Assembly: GCA_947311845.1 (NCBI GenBank)
Contig: CAMZMU010000062.1
Location: 47,284,906 to 47,348,905, forward strand
DNA: 64,000 nucleotides
Direction: 5' to 3'
DNA from: Poa pratensis
Taxonomy: Eukaryota; Streptophyta; Magnoliopsida; Poales; Poaceae
Part shown: positions 20,957-35,718 of the stretch, one piece after another
How the letters are laid out: each line of letters begins with the position of its first letter
How positions within the stretch are numbered: the stretch's first letter is position 1
Made by a program: the position numbers and the translations under genes
Notes under the pieces: generated by a model
The model's input: only the letters and a program-made list of their open reading frames with translations
What the model was told of the DNA's origin: nothing
Databases searched by the model: none

Positions 20957-23900
20957 ATGCGCCGGGCAACCGTCAAGCGCTGGGGGCCGCGCCGCGGCGC
21001 TGGCCAGAAGTCCGGCACCGGCGGCGGAGGCGCCGTCGCGGTAGACTGCCTCAGCGCCCTCCCGGACGCGCTCTTGCACCACATCATGTCGTCCCTGAAG
21101 GCCTGGGAGGTGGTGCGCACCTGCGTGCTCGCGCGGCGGTGGCGCCACCTCTGGGAATCCGCGCCCTGCGTCGACATCCGCGTGCGCTACCTCGGCCGCG
21201 AGGTCGATCCGCCGGAGGAGGGGTTCCGCGACTTCGTGCACCGCCTCTTCCTCCTCCGCGACGTGTCGGCGCCCGTGGACACGCTCCGCCTGACGTCCAG
21301 CAATGAGGGTGCAGGATTCGATGAGAACGATGCCAACATCTGGATCAGGGCTGCTATCAACCGTAAGGCACGGGTTATTCATCTTGCTGGGCATCGTAGG
21401 GCGCATAATAGTTATCTTGCTGAGAATTACAACGAAATCGCCTTGTTGGACACCGTGCCCTTCGTCTCTCCCCACCTCAAGATCTTGAAGTTATCGTATG
21501 TCAGGCTCGAAGGCAAGATCCTCCAACAGATTTCTTCCGGTTGCACATCTTTGGAAGAACTGGATCTGAAGGACTGCACGGTCACGGGCCATGAGATTGT
21601 GTCTGCCTCCTTGAAGACTTTGATCATGGACAAATGCAAGTTCAATCTGGACTTCTCCATTGCTGCTCCTAACCTCGTGCTGCTGCGTCTCATCACACCT
21701 TACGTCCGAGTTCCTTCATTTAAGAACTTCGGATATCTGGTCACAGCCACTATCATACTTGATGACTTTTATTTGGGTGATGATTTTGAACACATCAGCG
21801 ATAAAGATGATTGTGATGACACTACTGATGACGACGGTGATGACAGCGATGATGGTGGCTTTGGTAAGATGGGGAATTATAATGTTCATGATGACTCTTC
21901 CTTGAGTGATGATGATTTTGGATACGTTAATGATGATGATGACTTTGGCAAGTTTGGATATGGGCATGGGTTCCCCAAAGAAAGATATGGGCATGATCAT
22001 TACAAGGATAATTATGATTATGGCACTGATATCGATAACGATGAGAATACCTATGAATACAGTGAGATTGCAAATGATGCAAAGTACGGCTACAAAGGTA
22101 AAAGGCAGATTCCAAGTGAAGGTGGTAGCTATGGTGGAAACAGTGGTGGCAATGATAAACAGATTCTGGGTGGCCGTCATATTTTTGAAAGCCTTTCGAG
22201 TGCTACGAGTTTGGGGTTCTTAACAGACGCTGGAGAGGTATACCATAATACCAATCAGCATCATTTTCTGCTCTCTCTCACGTACATTTTTCTTGACAGT
22301 TGACATATAGCCATAATTATTTATAGGGAAATTATTTTTGCGGATGTATTCCAAAGCAGTGTTATGTTCCCTCAGTTGAACAGACATGTCCAGTGAGCAC
22401 ATTTCGTAGCTTTTTGCTCTATAGTATCAACGCCTGATTACAAATTTCAAATAAATAAAATGCTAGTTTGTTTAATCATCAAATGTAGTAGTTGAATCAA
22501 GTAGATATGAAAGGTGTAACTCTGGGAAAGAATTATCCACCATTCCTGTTCCCAGAGGATTGCTTGTCTTTTGTTGTTGTTGCAAATAGTGTATCTTTTC
22601 AACTGATTAATTATATTCGGTCAAGAGTGTCTAGGGGAAATTTCCCTTCAATAGATACTTGCTACAGAAGATAAAGAATCATACTGTACCAATAGGTGCT
22701 AATCCTCTAGTAATACATCACTATATCCTGTTTATCATTTTCTTTTTTTGTGATGAGTATGCTTGTTTTATTTTTTTATTGAATAAACTGCTCATATGCA
22801 GTTTATATAGTGTGAAGTTTATTCGAGTTACTACCATTCTTTGCTGAATACTCGTTTGTCTGCAATATGAAGGTGGTTCTGAGTAGGGAACTGAAAAGGT
22901 GTCCAACTTTTAGCAACCTGAAGACCCTATCCCTTGGTGAATGGTGTATGACTGCTGATTTTGATGCATTAATTTTCTTGCTTCAGCATTCCCCTAATAT
23001 AGAGAGGCTTTTCCTCCAACTTAAATTGGTACGTGCAATTACATATTTGGTGTATGCTACTTGATTCTTGATTTTCTTTACATAGTTCTTAGTATGTTAG
23101 CACATGCTTAATAACTGTTTTGGGGATGTGCAAAAGAACTTCGGCAGCAGGAAGGCATTGCAAACAGGTATCAAACCAGTGGGAAGATCTTTTACTTGCA
23201 AAGATCTTCGAATGGTGAAAATCAAATGCTCAAAGGATGATGCAAGAGTCCATGAGTTGGCACATATGTTCAGAGCAAATGGTGTACCCCTTGAGAAGAT
23301 TTATGTCCGCCGGAGTGGGAATGCTCGTAAGTCAGACCTTCTCTTACACATACTATTTCGTATTTACTTGCAAAATCAATATCTCATTACTGGTTTATAT
23401 AGCCCTGTGTAATTCACTGAGATGCAAGATGCATATTGTTTAATGGGCATATAATCTGTTTAATCTGTATTTCATATTGTTTTATTTGCTGGTTTACATG
23501 CTTGTTCCTCAAAATCTAAATATGTTCAATTGGCATACAATCTGCTTGATAATATCTGCCACTATTCTCTTAAATGAGAAGTGTATTCTGTTTAACTTAA
23601 AAGATGTTCTTTCTTACATGGTCCTAATCTACAGTCATCCATTTCCTGATATTTCTTTTTTTTTTTGAAGAGAGGAGTACAATCTTGCGTACAATCACCA
23701 GAAACAGAGAAAAAGCACAGACGCAAGATCATACAAAAGGAACTCAACCGAGAGCACTACAGCAGGAAGAAGCTGCTGAACCACCGAAGATCTTCGACGC
23801 CGACGAACATCGGAGAAGAAGAAACCAAACCTCAAACCGCCTGGAAGAGGAAAGACCTTCAACATTGAAGAGGACCGCATCAGCCACTCGCCGCAAGCAA

Positions 23901-24775
23901 CGAGATTTTGTCGATGAAGAAGCACGGCCAAGCCGCCCCTACGACCAGCTCCAGCACCAGCCGCCGCCGCCGGGACGGCCAAGCCATGCCAGAAGCACCA
24001 CCATCGCGCCAAGCTCCCCAGCGCCCGAGTCGAGGACCAAGCCTCTCTGCTCCAGAAGATCAGCACCCGCAGACTCCACCCCACGCCACCACGGCCGGCC
24101 GGAGAAGAAGCGAAGAAGCTGAACACCAGAACTGTCCCCAGTTGCACGAACGTCGCCACAGCCGCTCCACCCCCCGCCACCACGGCCGGCCAGAGGAGCC
24201 CGAGACGAACGCAAGTCGCAGAAGCTCCAAAAACACCCCTAGGAACTCCACGGTGAGGTCGGAGCTCACCGCACCGCCGCGGAGCCGGAGCCAGGGGACA
24301 AAGCTCCACGCCGTAGTCGTCACCCCCGCCGCGACGACCACGGTCAGAGCACCAAAAGCTGCCAGATCCGCAGATCGGCAGGCACCCAACATCAGCAGCC
24401 CGCCGACTCCGCCAGAGGCCTCGTCGGAGAGGGGATCGAGCACCGGCACCATTATTCCAAGGCAACGCCAATAACCCCTCCAGATCGGCGCCGCCAGGAG
24501 ACCTACAACTACTATCTACAGGCCGGAGTCGCAGGACCGGGGTTCCCCCACTCTCCCGCCGCCGCAGCGGCAGGCGGAGAGGGAGGGAACCACCGGCCTG
24601 GCCGGCGGCGAGGAGGAGAAACTTGGTCGCCTTTCTTATCGCCTGAAAGCACTGTAGCACGAGGGGATATTTGATCACTTATTTCCTGATATTTCTACCA
24701 GATCTCCGTGGCCAGAAGTTTATGAGGGAGCTCGCCAGGCAAGAACTCATTGACTGTGGGGACGACTGGATGTAA
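20957..24775 (+). CDS. F-box/LRR protein with acidic Asp-rich insert (copy 1, intact)
   Basis: Four coding exons: 20957-22237, 22873-23028, 23137-23326 and 24702-24775, with GT-AG junctions and a continuous frame of 566 residues ending TGGATGTAA. A 5' UTR intron (20828-20939) precedes the ATG, and the same junction is found in the paralogue, which supports this start over the upstream GTG. The F-box is at about residues 30-75 (LSALPDALLHHIMSSLKAWE ... RRWRHLW); LRR-like segments follow (LKILKLSYVRLEGKIL, LEELDLKDCTV). Residues about 275-400 are an Asp/Gly/Tyr-rich low-complexity insert. The C-terminus resembles an FBD region. As a family member it should act as a substrate adaptor of an SCF ubiquitin ligase through SKP1; the substrate is unknown. 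The last intron contains a retroposon. Confidence 0.88.
23657..24680 (-). mobile_element. non-LTR retroposon in F-box intron, 16 bp target duplication
   Basis: The 16 bp direct repeat ATTTCCTGATATTTCT flanks it (23641-23656, 24681-24696), and the left end is a T run (about 23656-23665), which is a poly(A) tail on the minus strand. The paralogous intron in copy 2 has a single target site and no insert, confirming the insertion. The body is GC-rich. A 327-codon minus-strand frame is open but has no domain that I recognise, so it may be a non-autonomous LINE derivative. Confidence 0.88.
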
Positions 24776-26820
24776 CACTGCTTATTTAGTTAGCGAGAAT
24801 CTAGTACGGAACCTGATCTACGCGAAGTACTATAGTGCTTTCAAAGCTTCGACGGATCTTTTGATGCTCTTTTCTTTTTGGTAACATGGATGACAGAGAA
24901 CCTTGCAATGCTATCAAATCGTTTAGTGTTCTTCCTAGAATCTTTGTTGGATGAGATGAGACTATTAGCTAGCAGTACGTGGGGTTTGGAGTAACTTTGC
25001 TTTCTTCCTGGAACATATATGAATACTCCTCGTTTGAATGTTTTGAGAGTGGTGCAGCTGAGAAGCGTTGTGTTTCAGGATTCAGAATTGTGTAGCTGAG
25101 ATGCGCTGTTTCAGAATTCAGAATGGTGTAGCTGAGAGCAAGGTGTATGGGGCGTGTCACGGGAGCAGACCACGGGGACAGGGAAGACTCGTTGGAGGTG
25201 GATTGGGCCCTGGTCGTTGGTGCTGTGGAGAAGAGACATGAGAACGGAGTGTGGACAAATGGACCTCGGGCTCCATGTAACCCTTAATTTGAAAATTTCA
25301 AATACAGCAGTTTAGAGTTCCAAAAAAATCTGAAAAAAAACCTAGATGTGGAAAATGTTGTGTTCTAAAAAGTGTAAAATCTTAACTCAAAAGATTTTGT
25401 ATTTTGGCTGTATAAAAATGACAAAATCTGACATTAAAAATAGTGAACAGTGCAAAATTGTAGGCCTTCAAAATCTGTTAGATTTTGTCATTTTTGTGTA
25501 GCCTAGAATATGACTTATTTTGAGTTGAGAGTTTGCAAAGTTATAGAATACATTATTTTCTACATGCAAGATTTTTTTCCAAATTTTCCGGAACTTCAAA
25601 ATATCGATTTCGAATTTTGAATATAACAGGCTCCATGTATCTCGTGAGCTGTTTGTGGTTTCCACACCGAAGGGAGAATATTTAGTTCTACCATCCTTTA
25701 ATTGTTTAAAAATCTATGAAAAAGTTTGATTGTTCATATGATCTACAACCTCCAAAATTTTCAGGTCCAAATTTGTAAGGAGCATTAAGAAACCAAAAAA
25801 AACACACATCCATACCTGAATAAAGGAAATCCTCTTTGAATGCACAAATACAATTCCGCGCATACATCTTCGTATACTAAGTATTAAAAAATCGTTTGGC
25901 GTTAAATCGCCATTTTTTGTGCCCTGTGTAAAAAGACAAAAAAAAAATCTCGTGACAGGGCTTATTTTAGCACCAAAATTTGTCTTTTTACACAGGAAAA
26001 TGTAGTTTTTTCGTGAACACATGCAATGTTAAATCTATGCGCGGCATTTTTTACAACTTTTTGACATTTCGAAATGCGTTGAAAATACATTTAAAATAAA
26101 GGTGTGCATATGCACCTGGGAGCCAAAATACCTCTCTGAAGCAGGCGAAGAACCTCTTTAGCGGCTCCAGTAAAATGAACTAGGGGCGACCCCTGCTCCA
26201 CTCCATCTTGGAAGTGAAGGTGGGGAGTTTGGGGGCAGTTTCACCCGCCCCACTTATGAAACTGTGGAGTGGAGTTGTCCCAATCAATAGTATGTTTGTC
26301 TTCCAGGATCGCGGCATTTGCTCTCCATCGGGCACCAGTGAGCCTGTTTTTGAAATGAGATCCAAAGTTTCGAAAAATATTTTTTTGCGGACATATACAA
26401 CATTTTTATAAATATTTGTAAATTTTCGTTTACATCATCCATTAAATTTTTGGCTAAGGAAAAACAAATCCGTGGCTCTAGAAAAAAATCGATTTTTCTC
26501 CCCATACTTTTTTTGTAGATCACGCATTAAAATATATTTCAATAAAATAGTACCTACATGCTAAATATGTAATATGTATTTTTTTATTTTTTTTATCTTT
26601 TCAAAGTGAAGTTTTTGAAATAAAAATAACCAAGCTCGAGTGAGCATGGGATCTCAATAGATTATTCGCGCCATCACGACCCTATGTTTTTCTAATATAC
26701 TACTTTTCTGGTTAGGGTCAATTTGATCGTTACCCCATCCGCGGTGAGGGGCACAATCCTTCCTCCTTTTTTACAAATATCAGGATGATTTTTTTGTTGA
26801 CCAGCAGAATACTTTTTTTA
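24776..26820. other. intergenic between F-box copies
   Basis: The first 350 bp belong to the duplicated unit. From about 25260 to 26660 the sequence is AT-rich repeat-like DNA with two copies of GGCTCCATGTA (about 25268, 25630) and a short direct repeat around TTTTTACACAGG/TGTGTAAAAAGAC (about 25925-25995). No gene is supported. Confidence 0.45.
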
Positions 26821-27207
26821 GGGGGCAGCATAATTCTGAAACTTGCAAACGGAATTGGGCTATCGCTTGGACGTATACTAGACTGCCATCTGGGCCGACG
26901 CCTGGTAACAAATGCGTTAGAATGCCGAAAGGCCCATTGGAATCCATATTACCGTTACCTAGAAGGCGAGAATCAAGCGACTCCTCCTCCATCCCCAAAA
27001 TTTCGGATTTCAAAAGTTGGCAAGAACTCCACGCCATTTCCGCGAATCACTCCGTAAGTTCTTGCTTCTCCATCCACAGATTTTCCCTTCGCTCTAATCC
27101 CCTCTCCATCCTGCATCTTCCTCGATCGATTTCCCTGCATAATCTTTACGCTGTGAGCCCGTGAGTCCCCTAAACCTAACCTGTATGCAGGTCATCTGCT
27201 CGACGAA

Positions 27208-30039
27208 ATGCGCCGCACGACCACCCAGTGTTCCGGGCCGCGCCGCCGCGCTGGCTCTGGCGCCGTCGCTTCAGACCGCCTCAGCGCCCTCCCCGACGCT
27301 CTCCTGCACCACATCATGTCGTCCCTGAAGGCATGGGAGGTGGTGCACACCTGCGTGCTCGCGCGGTGGTGGCGCCACCTCTGGGCATCAGCGCCCTGCG
27401 TGGACCTCCGTGTAGGCCGCGACGACGAAGATCTGCCGGAGGAGTTCTGCGACTTCGTCCACGACCTCTTCCTCCTCCGCGACGTGTCGGCGCCCGTGGA
27501 CACGCTCCGCCTGCGGTCCAGCGATGAGGATGCGGTGTTCGATGAGAACGATGCCAACAGGTGGATCAGGACTGCTATCAATCGCAGGGCACTGGTTATT
27601 CATCTTGCTGGGCATCACAAGGAAATCGCGTCGTTGGACCGCGTGTCCTTGGTCTCTCGCCACCTCAAGGTCTTGAAGTTATGGTATGCCATGCTCCATG
27701 GTAGGATCCTCCAACAGCTTTCTTCTAGTTGCACGTCTTTGGAAGAAATGGATCTGAAGGATTGCTTGTTCACCTGCCGTGAGATTGCGTCTGCCTCCTT
27801 GAAGACTTTAATCATGGTCAAATGCAAGTTCAATTTGGACTTCTCAATTGCTGCTCCAAACCTCGTGCTGCTGCGCCTCATCACACCTTACGTCCGAGTC
27901 CCGTCATTTAAGAACTTCGGGTCGCTGGTCACAGGCACTATCATACTTGATGACTCTTGACTGATGATTTTGAACACATCAGCGATAAAGATGATTGTGA
28001 TGACACTACTGATAACGACGGCGATGACAACGATGATGGTGGCTTTGGCAAGTCTGGATATGAACATGGATTCCCCAAAGAAAGATATGGACATGGTGGT
28101 TACAAGGATAAATATGATTATGGCACTGATATCGATAGCGATGACAATACCTATGAATACAGTGAGATTGCAAATGATGCAAAGTATGGCTACAAAGGTG
28201 ATGGCCAGAATCGAAGTAAAGGTGGTAACTATGGTGAAAACAGATAGTAAGATTCTAGGTGGTCATCGTATTCTTGAAAGCCTTTCAACTGCCACGAGTT
28301 TGGAGTTGTTAACTGATGCTGGAGAGGTATAGCTATGACCATTTTTTTCTGATCTCTCTCCCACTCATTTTCTGTATATATTTTCGTTGACATAGCCACA
28401 ATTATTACATGCCCTTTTTTAATGTTCTCCAAAGAAATATTGTGTTCCCTCTAACAGAACACATGTGTCGATTGGGAACATTTCTGACCTTTTGCTGTTT
28501 AGTGCCAACACGTGGTTACAAAGTTAAAATAAATAAAGCAGCACTAGTTTGTTTAATATGAAATGTAGCAGGTGAATCAATAGGAGATATGAAGGGGTGT
28601 AGCTTCGAGAGAGCATATTCATCATTTATGTTCTCGGTTGATTGTTTGTCGTTTTTCTTTGTTGCGATAGTGTATCTTTTGATTCTTTTCAACTTGTTAA
28701 ATATATTTGGTCTTTATAAGAGTTTCAAAGGAAACTGAGCGCTGCTCAGTTTGTACAGGTGCGGCAACACAAGTCTGCCATTTGGGTTCTACTCCAACGT
28801 GAAGGGGAATGTAGTCCGCTCCACAGAGTGACCAGTGTCCAGTTATTTTTCTTTGAAACAATGCTGCTGGTTGCTAGTGCCTGGTTGGTTGAGTTTTATA
28901 AGAGCGTCTTAAGGGCAGTGTGCCAGTGTTCCTTCATATACTAGAAAAGAAAAAATGAATCCTATTGTAGCAATCGGTGTTAATCGTCTAGCCATACATC
29001 ACTAAATGTCGTTTTTCCTTTTATTTTTTTAAGATGGGTATATTTGTTTTATTCTTTCTGTTGGATAAACCGCATGTATGCAGTTTGTTTAGTGTGAAGT
29101 TGACTTGAGTTATTAACTTTATTTGCTGAATGCTCCTTTGTCTTCAATATGAAGGTGGTTCTGAGTAGGGAATTGAAAATGTCTCCAACTTTTAGCAACC
29201 TGAAGACCCTGTCCTTTGGTGAATGGTGTATGGCTGCTGATTTTGATGCATTAATTTTCTTGCTTCAGCATTCCCCTAATATATAGAGGCTTTTCCTCCA
29301 ACTTAAATTGGTACGTGTAATCACATATTTGGTGTATGCTCCTTGATTCTTGATTTTCCTTACATAGTTCTTAGTATGTTAGCACGTGCTTAATAACTGG
29401 TTTGGTGATGTGCAAAAGAACTTCGGCACCAGGAAGGCATTGCAAACAGGTATCAAACCAATGGGGAGATCGTTTACTTGCAAAGATATTCGAATGGTGA
29501 AGATCAAATGCTCAAAGGATGATGCTAGAGTCCATACGTTGGCACATATGTTCAGGGCAAATGGTGTGGCCCTTGAGAAGATTTATGTCCATCGGAGTGG
29601 GAATGCTCGTAAGTCGTACCTTCTCTTCACATGGTATATCGTATTTACTTGCAAAATCAGTATTTCATTACTGGTTTATATGGCCATATGCAATTCAGTG
29701 AGATGTGAGATGCATATTGTTTAATGGGCATATAATCTGTTTAATCGGTATTTCATATTGTTTTATTTGATGGTTTCTATGCATGTTCCTGAAAATGTAA
29801 ATTTAATTAGCATATAATCTGCTTTATAATATCTGCCACTATTCTGTAAATTATAAGTATATTCTGTTTAACTTTAAAACATGTTCTTTCGCACATAGTC
29901 CTGATCTACAGTTCTACACTCATCCATTTCCTGATATTTCTACCCAGATCTCCGTTTCCAGAAGTTTATGAGGGAGCTCGCCAAGCAAGAACTGGAGGAG
30001 TATGGGGACATCCAGTTATCTAGCTTTCATAGTAATTAA
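27208..30039 (+). pseudogene. F-box/LRR paralogue (copy 2), disrupted
   Basis: It has the same exon layout as copy 1: 27208-28326, 29155-29310, 29419-29608 and 29948-30039, with junctions conserved. The F-box (LSALPDALLHHIMSSLKAWE) and LRR segments are present. Lesions: a 4 bp deletion in exon 1 creates TGA at 27958-27960 after GTIILDDS; another indel near 28238-28245 gives stops before the exon end; and GAG to TAG at 29284-29286 in exon 2. The Asp-rich region has lost about 84 bp between two TTTGG(C/T)AAG direct repeats. If translated, it would stop after 250 residues, giving an F-box with partial LRRs and no C-terminus. I treat it as a pseudogene, though the short product could exist. Confidence 0.83.
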
Positions 30040-31090
30040 ATCCTGCATGGTGATCGAACAACCGGTTATGTATTTGGCAAGGACCTAGTAAGAAACTTGA
30101 TCTCCACGGAGTTCGATGTCTTCTAACGCCCTTTTCTTTCTGACAACATGGACGATGGAACCTTGATGGCTATCAAGATCGTTGGAATGTTCTTCCTAAA
30201 ATCATAGCGGGATGAATTGAGACTATATATTAGCTAGCAGTAGGTGTGGTCCGCAGTAGCTTTGCTTTGTTCCTGGAACATGTATGAATACTCCTCCCCT
30301 GAATGTTTTCAGAGTGGTGCAGCTGAGGATCGTTGTGTTTCAGAATGGCGCAGCTTTTTTTTAGCAGACAGAATGGCGCAGCTGAGTGGAGTCTTTTTTT
30401 GCATGAAGCAATGTTGGCCCAAGTTGAAATATCACCTTTTGCGCCGTGCAGAATTAGATGCCATATTGAACGAAATGAGCATCATTCTAATTCTGATGAC
30501 GGTTTAATTGAGTGTGAAGTCGCATGGCGATTACACAAATAGTATAAACACACACTGACTTGGTAACAAACTAACGAGCACATCATATGAATCCAGTCTC
30601 GCATGAAACATTTACCACTCTCCGGTACTCCAAGTAGCTCCCGTGAGGAGTTCAAATCTGGTATGTGGATTTTCTTCGTCGGGCTGCTCTCCCCCTCGTA
30701 AATTCAGAGCCTACGCGGCACACCTGGGCTCTAACCAAGTTTGTGCTTTGTGCTTGGGAAAGTCTTGTGCTTGGGAAAGTAATCAAGTTTCTCCAGGTGA
30801 AAGTCTTAGCTGTACTAGAGCGGGCGGCGGCGACAAACGCCACATTACTTTCTTGGTGGAGTCTCCTTGAAGTGCTTAAACCTCGCGGTACAACATGTTC
30901 CGGCTAGTGGGCGTGGTGGCTTTGTGATCAGAGTGGTGGATGTCAATGGGATAAAATGGATGAATATACACGCTAAAACGCGTCAAAATATATTCGAATC
31001 TGAGAAAAGCTAAAACATGTATTTAGAAATGGAGGGAGTACAAGGTCTATGTTCAGGTCCATGGAATCTTATCCCCAGCACCGAAAATAA
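30040..31090. other. intergenic with a Stowaway end
   Basis: The first part is the tail of the duplicated unit. An isolated Stowaway-type right end (GAAATGGAGGGAG followed by TA) lies at about 31026-31040 with no matching left end. ORFs here have no recognisable domain. Confidence 0.4.
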
Positions 31091-31405
31091 CGGGTGTGCA
31101 CTAACTGTCAAACAAAGGCAATTGGCCTTATATATCAGGGGCCAGAGCAACTTGCAAATAAGATTCTTTAGTCCGTACGAGCTGCTTCCTGGCCAGTGTT
31201 CCCCCCATTGACATGACCAATCTGTAAGTACAAGTCTAATCTTCAGGTTCATCGACCCCTAACCGTGAAAGTAACAGCAGTAGCCAGTTGTTAAACAAAG
31301 GCAAGTTGGTCTATATATAGATATGCCTGCATGCAAAATAGATTTCTTATTTACAAGCTGCTTGCCGGTTGGAGCTCCCCCATTGACTTGACTGCTATGT
31401 AAGTA
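31090..31405 (+). repeat. degenerate tandem duplication with TATA-like motifs
   Basis: About 31090-31220 and 31275-31400 are diverged copies of one segment: both run from AACAAAGGCAA through a TATATA motif to a CCCCCATTGAC(A/T)TGAC block and TGTAAGTA. The motif order resembles a promoter plus 5' exon and donor. It may be a duplicated promoter module, but there is no obvious gene attached. Confidence 0.5.
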
Positions 31406-31737
31406 AACTTTGTGTTATGTCAAACGGTGCATTAATTCCATCTTTAGCCAAAGACCGAGCGAGGCACCCCCTAGAGCTGCTAATTCCATAAAACCATGGG
31501 CGTGTTGATAAGCATCGGTAGCAGGGAGGGCAACTGATGTAATGGTGGAGATAAAAGTCATCGTCATTGTTTGAAAGTGGCTATATTACTACTTGGATAG
31601 TACATTCTTATAACATGAATACAAAAGTATTTAGCCGCAACCAGTTCAGTATAGGAAACCCTATCAGCAACTTGCTAAAGCCGATTAGTGTCATGGGTGC
31701 GGCACGCCACTGACATGACACCCGAGAGTAAATGTTA

Positions 31738-31833
31738 CTCCCTCCGTTCACAAAAAGATGTGTCAACCAACTCCAAATTTGGATGTATCTAAATTTGAAG
31801 TTAGTTGAGACATCCTTTTGTGAACGGAGGGAG
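31738..31833. mobile_element. Stowaway (Tc1/mariner) MITE, 96 bp
   Basis: Inverted ends CTCCCTCCGTTCACAAAAAG and its complement, flanked by TA on both sides (31736-31737, 31834-31835). The two halves form an almost complete hairpin. No coding capacity. Confidence 0.93.
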
Positions 31834-33167
31834 TAGTAATGAATCCGTGGCGTGCACTGACACACCACTAGTAATGGAGTCGGACGATATGCTCGGTGGA
31901 GAGGGCGGTGGTGAAGCTAGCAATTATTTTTCTAGGTCATACAGTATTTCCACCCCCCATTATCTTTAGTACTTCAACTAGCAATTAGTCCGCCTAGAAG
32001 CATAGCTGCAATCTTCCAAGTCTGTGTTTGCTTATCCAAAACTAATACTTACTTGGCTGTCCAAGAAGCTTTGCTGTATTCCTAATTTCTTACTAGTCCT
32101 TTGAGTACGCAATTCGCACACTGGATTCTGACCCACAACCATAAATTCAAACTTCAAAGACTATACAAGTGGTTTCACTAACTTGAAGGACCGGAAGCTT
32201 TGGTAGTCGTGCATATGGAACCACGGATATAATTACAGGGCACCACTTGATGCCTATATATGTATATATTGCCATCTGGAAAATAAAATGATTAATTTAC
32301 TGCCTGATCGAGGCTGGCGCATCTGCAAACTGCTGCAAGTGCATCCCAACTTGGCTGCCAGTTAAAGTAGGTAAACTCCGTTTTAGTCAACCGTGTATAA
32401 TTTAGGGCATCTGTTTCCATGACATGATCTGCACCTCAACAACTGGGACTTGTCCCGCCATCTTTAGCTGAAGACCGAGCTAGTAGAGCTTCTCCTTCCA
32501 CTGAATCGTCAAGCAGCATCCTTTCTCGCTGAAGGCTTTTTTCGCAAGGTGGGTGCCTTCACCATTACTCTGTTTCGTTCTCTGCAGCTTTCATAACCTG
32601 CTAGTTCAGTTGCAAAATGTTGGTACCTTCGCCAATTTTATGTTTCTAGTCTGGTTTAACAACTTGCTAGTTAATCCTGAGCACCATCTTCTCTCTTTGC
32701 AGACAGGCATTTTTTGCAAGGTTGCTGCCTTCAGCGTTACTCTTTCGCAAACTGCTAGTTGAATTACAAATGGTTGGTGCCTTCACAATTGCTCTCTTTC
32801 TAGTCTACTTCTTTAGGAACCTTCTACTTCATTCCCTGCAATTTGATCTTCACCGATCTGTGTTTTACATGTAAATCTGACCTTACTCTATATGCAAGCC
32901 ACCACATTTCTGCTGTGCGGCACAATAATAGCTAGCAGGAAATAAAAAATGGTTCATGCACTATTCCGGTTTATCTTGTATTTTGGTGTTGCCTTCTTAT
33001 GAATGTAACTGATCTGTACAAGCTCCATTTTTCTCTTGCTAGAAGTCATGAAGAAGAACAGTAATTTATCCACACTTTTTTATTGGGTATACTACCAGTC
33101 AAATATAGACATGCAATTTCTCCCATGCACCCGTTTCTCTCTGTTCTTCTACCAGGAAAATATTAAG
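31834..33167. other. region upstream of the kinase gene
   Basis: No separate gene. From 32530 to about 32815 there are four diverged copies of a GGT(G/T)G(C/G)TGCCTTC... CTGCTAGTT segment, 70-100 bp apart. The motif CCATCTTTAGC(C/T)(A/G)AAGACCGAGC occurs at 31438 and 32459, so part of the region is duplicated. It could be promoter or 5' UTR of the kinase gene. Confidence 0.4.
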
Positions 33168-35132
<1,965 letters not shown>

Positions 35133-35718
35133 AAATATTGTGCCAATGTCCAAAACAAAATACATGTTTGGTCATCACATAATCTATAAAATGAACAAAC
35201 TTAATATAGAGAGGAACACATGCAACATTGATAATACATGCATTCGAAAGACTCATTCTTTTACATTATATTTCCGTTGGACATGAATTTAGAAAGGAAC
35301 AAAATGAAAGTGTATACTTTGCTCCATGCACTTTATCCTATATAGTATGCATGTTTTAGTGATGTTCCTTTGGATGCTTGATAATGTAATACCCTTGTTT
35401 AACCAAGTTATTTTTAGCTTTGTTATGACTTAAATTTATAAAGTAATGCCTTTAAGGAAATGTCGAGCTTGCAAAAACACACACTTGGAGGGTCATCCAC
35501 CACTTCACATATATGACACTAGTAAGAAGGACCAAAGACAGAGGATCGAAATGTTGCAATAACTTTATTTTTTGTTTCCTTAACGTCTGAGATTGTAAAA
35601 CGTTAAACCTAGAGAAATATGGGTATCCCATATTCCAAACCTACGGTTGCTTTAACCACCTGAACGAATGTGTATTCGAACATTACATGAAAAAACAGTT
35701 AGCCTTTTATACTCTAAA
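35133..35718. other. intergenic
   Basis: No gene or clear repeat seen. It is AT-rich and abuts the Helitron terminus. Confidence 0.4.

Larger units (their letters stand above)
20620..30390 (+). repeat. tandem segmental duplication with two F-box genes
   Basis: Sequence from about 20620 to 25140 is repeated at about 26820 to 30390, covering the promoter, 5' UTR intron, coding exons, introns and about 350 bp past the stop. Matching landmarks include the upstream AACAAATGCGT(C/T)AGAATGCC and the downstream TTTGCTTT(C/G)TTCCTGGAACA. Differences are a 1 kb retroposon in the last intron of copy 1 and an approximately 200 bp insertion (about 28735-28935) in the first coding intron of copy 2. Confidence 0.85.

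Noticed and set aside
21716..22180. 154-codon minus-strand ORF rich in Ile
   Set aside because: Antisense of the GAT-rich Asp insert of the F-box exon; composition follows from the repeat.
23695..24678. 327-codon minus-strand ORF as a host gene
   Set aside because: Lies wholly within a retroposon with target duplications, Arg/Gly/Ser-rich GC-driven composition, no recognised domain; described as part of the retroposon instead.
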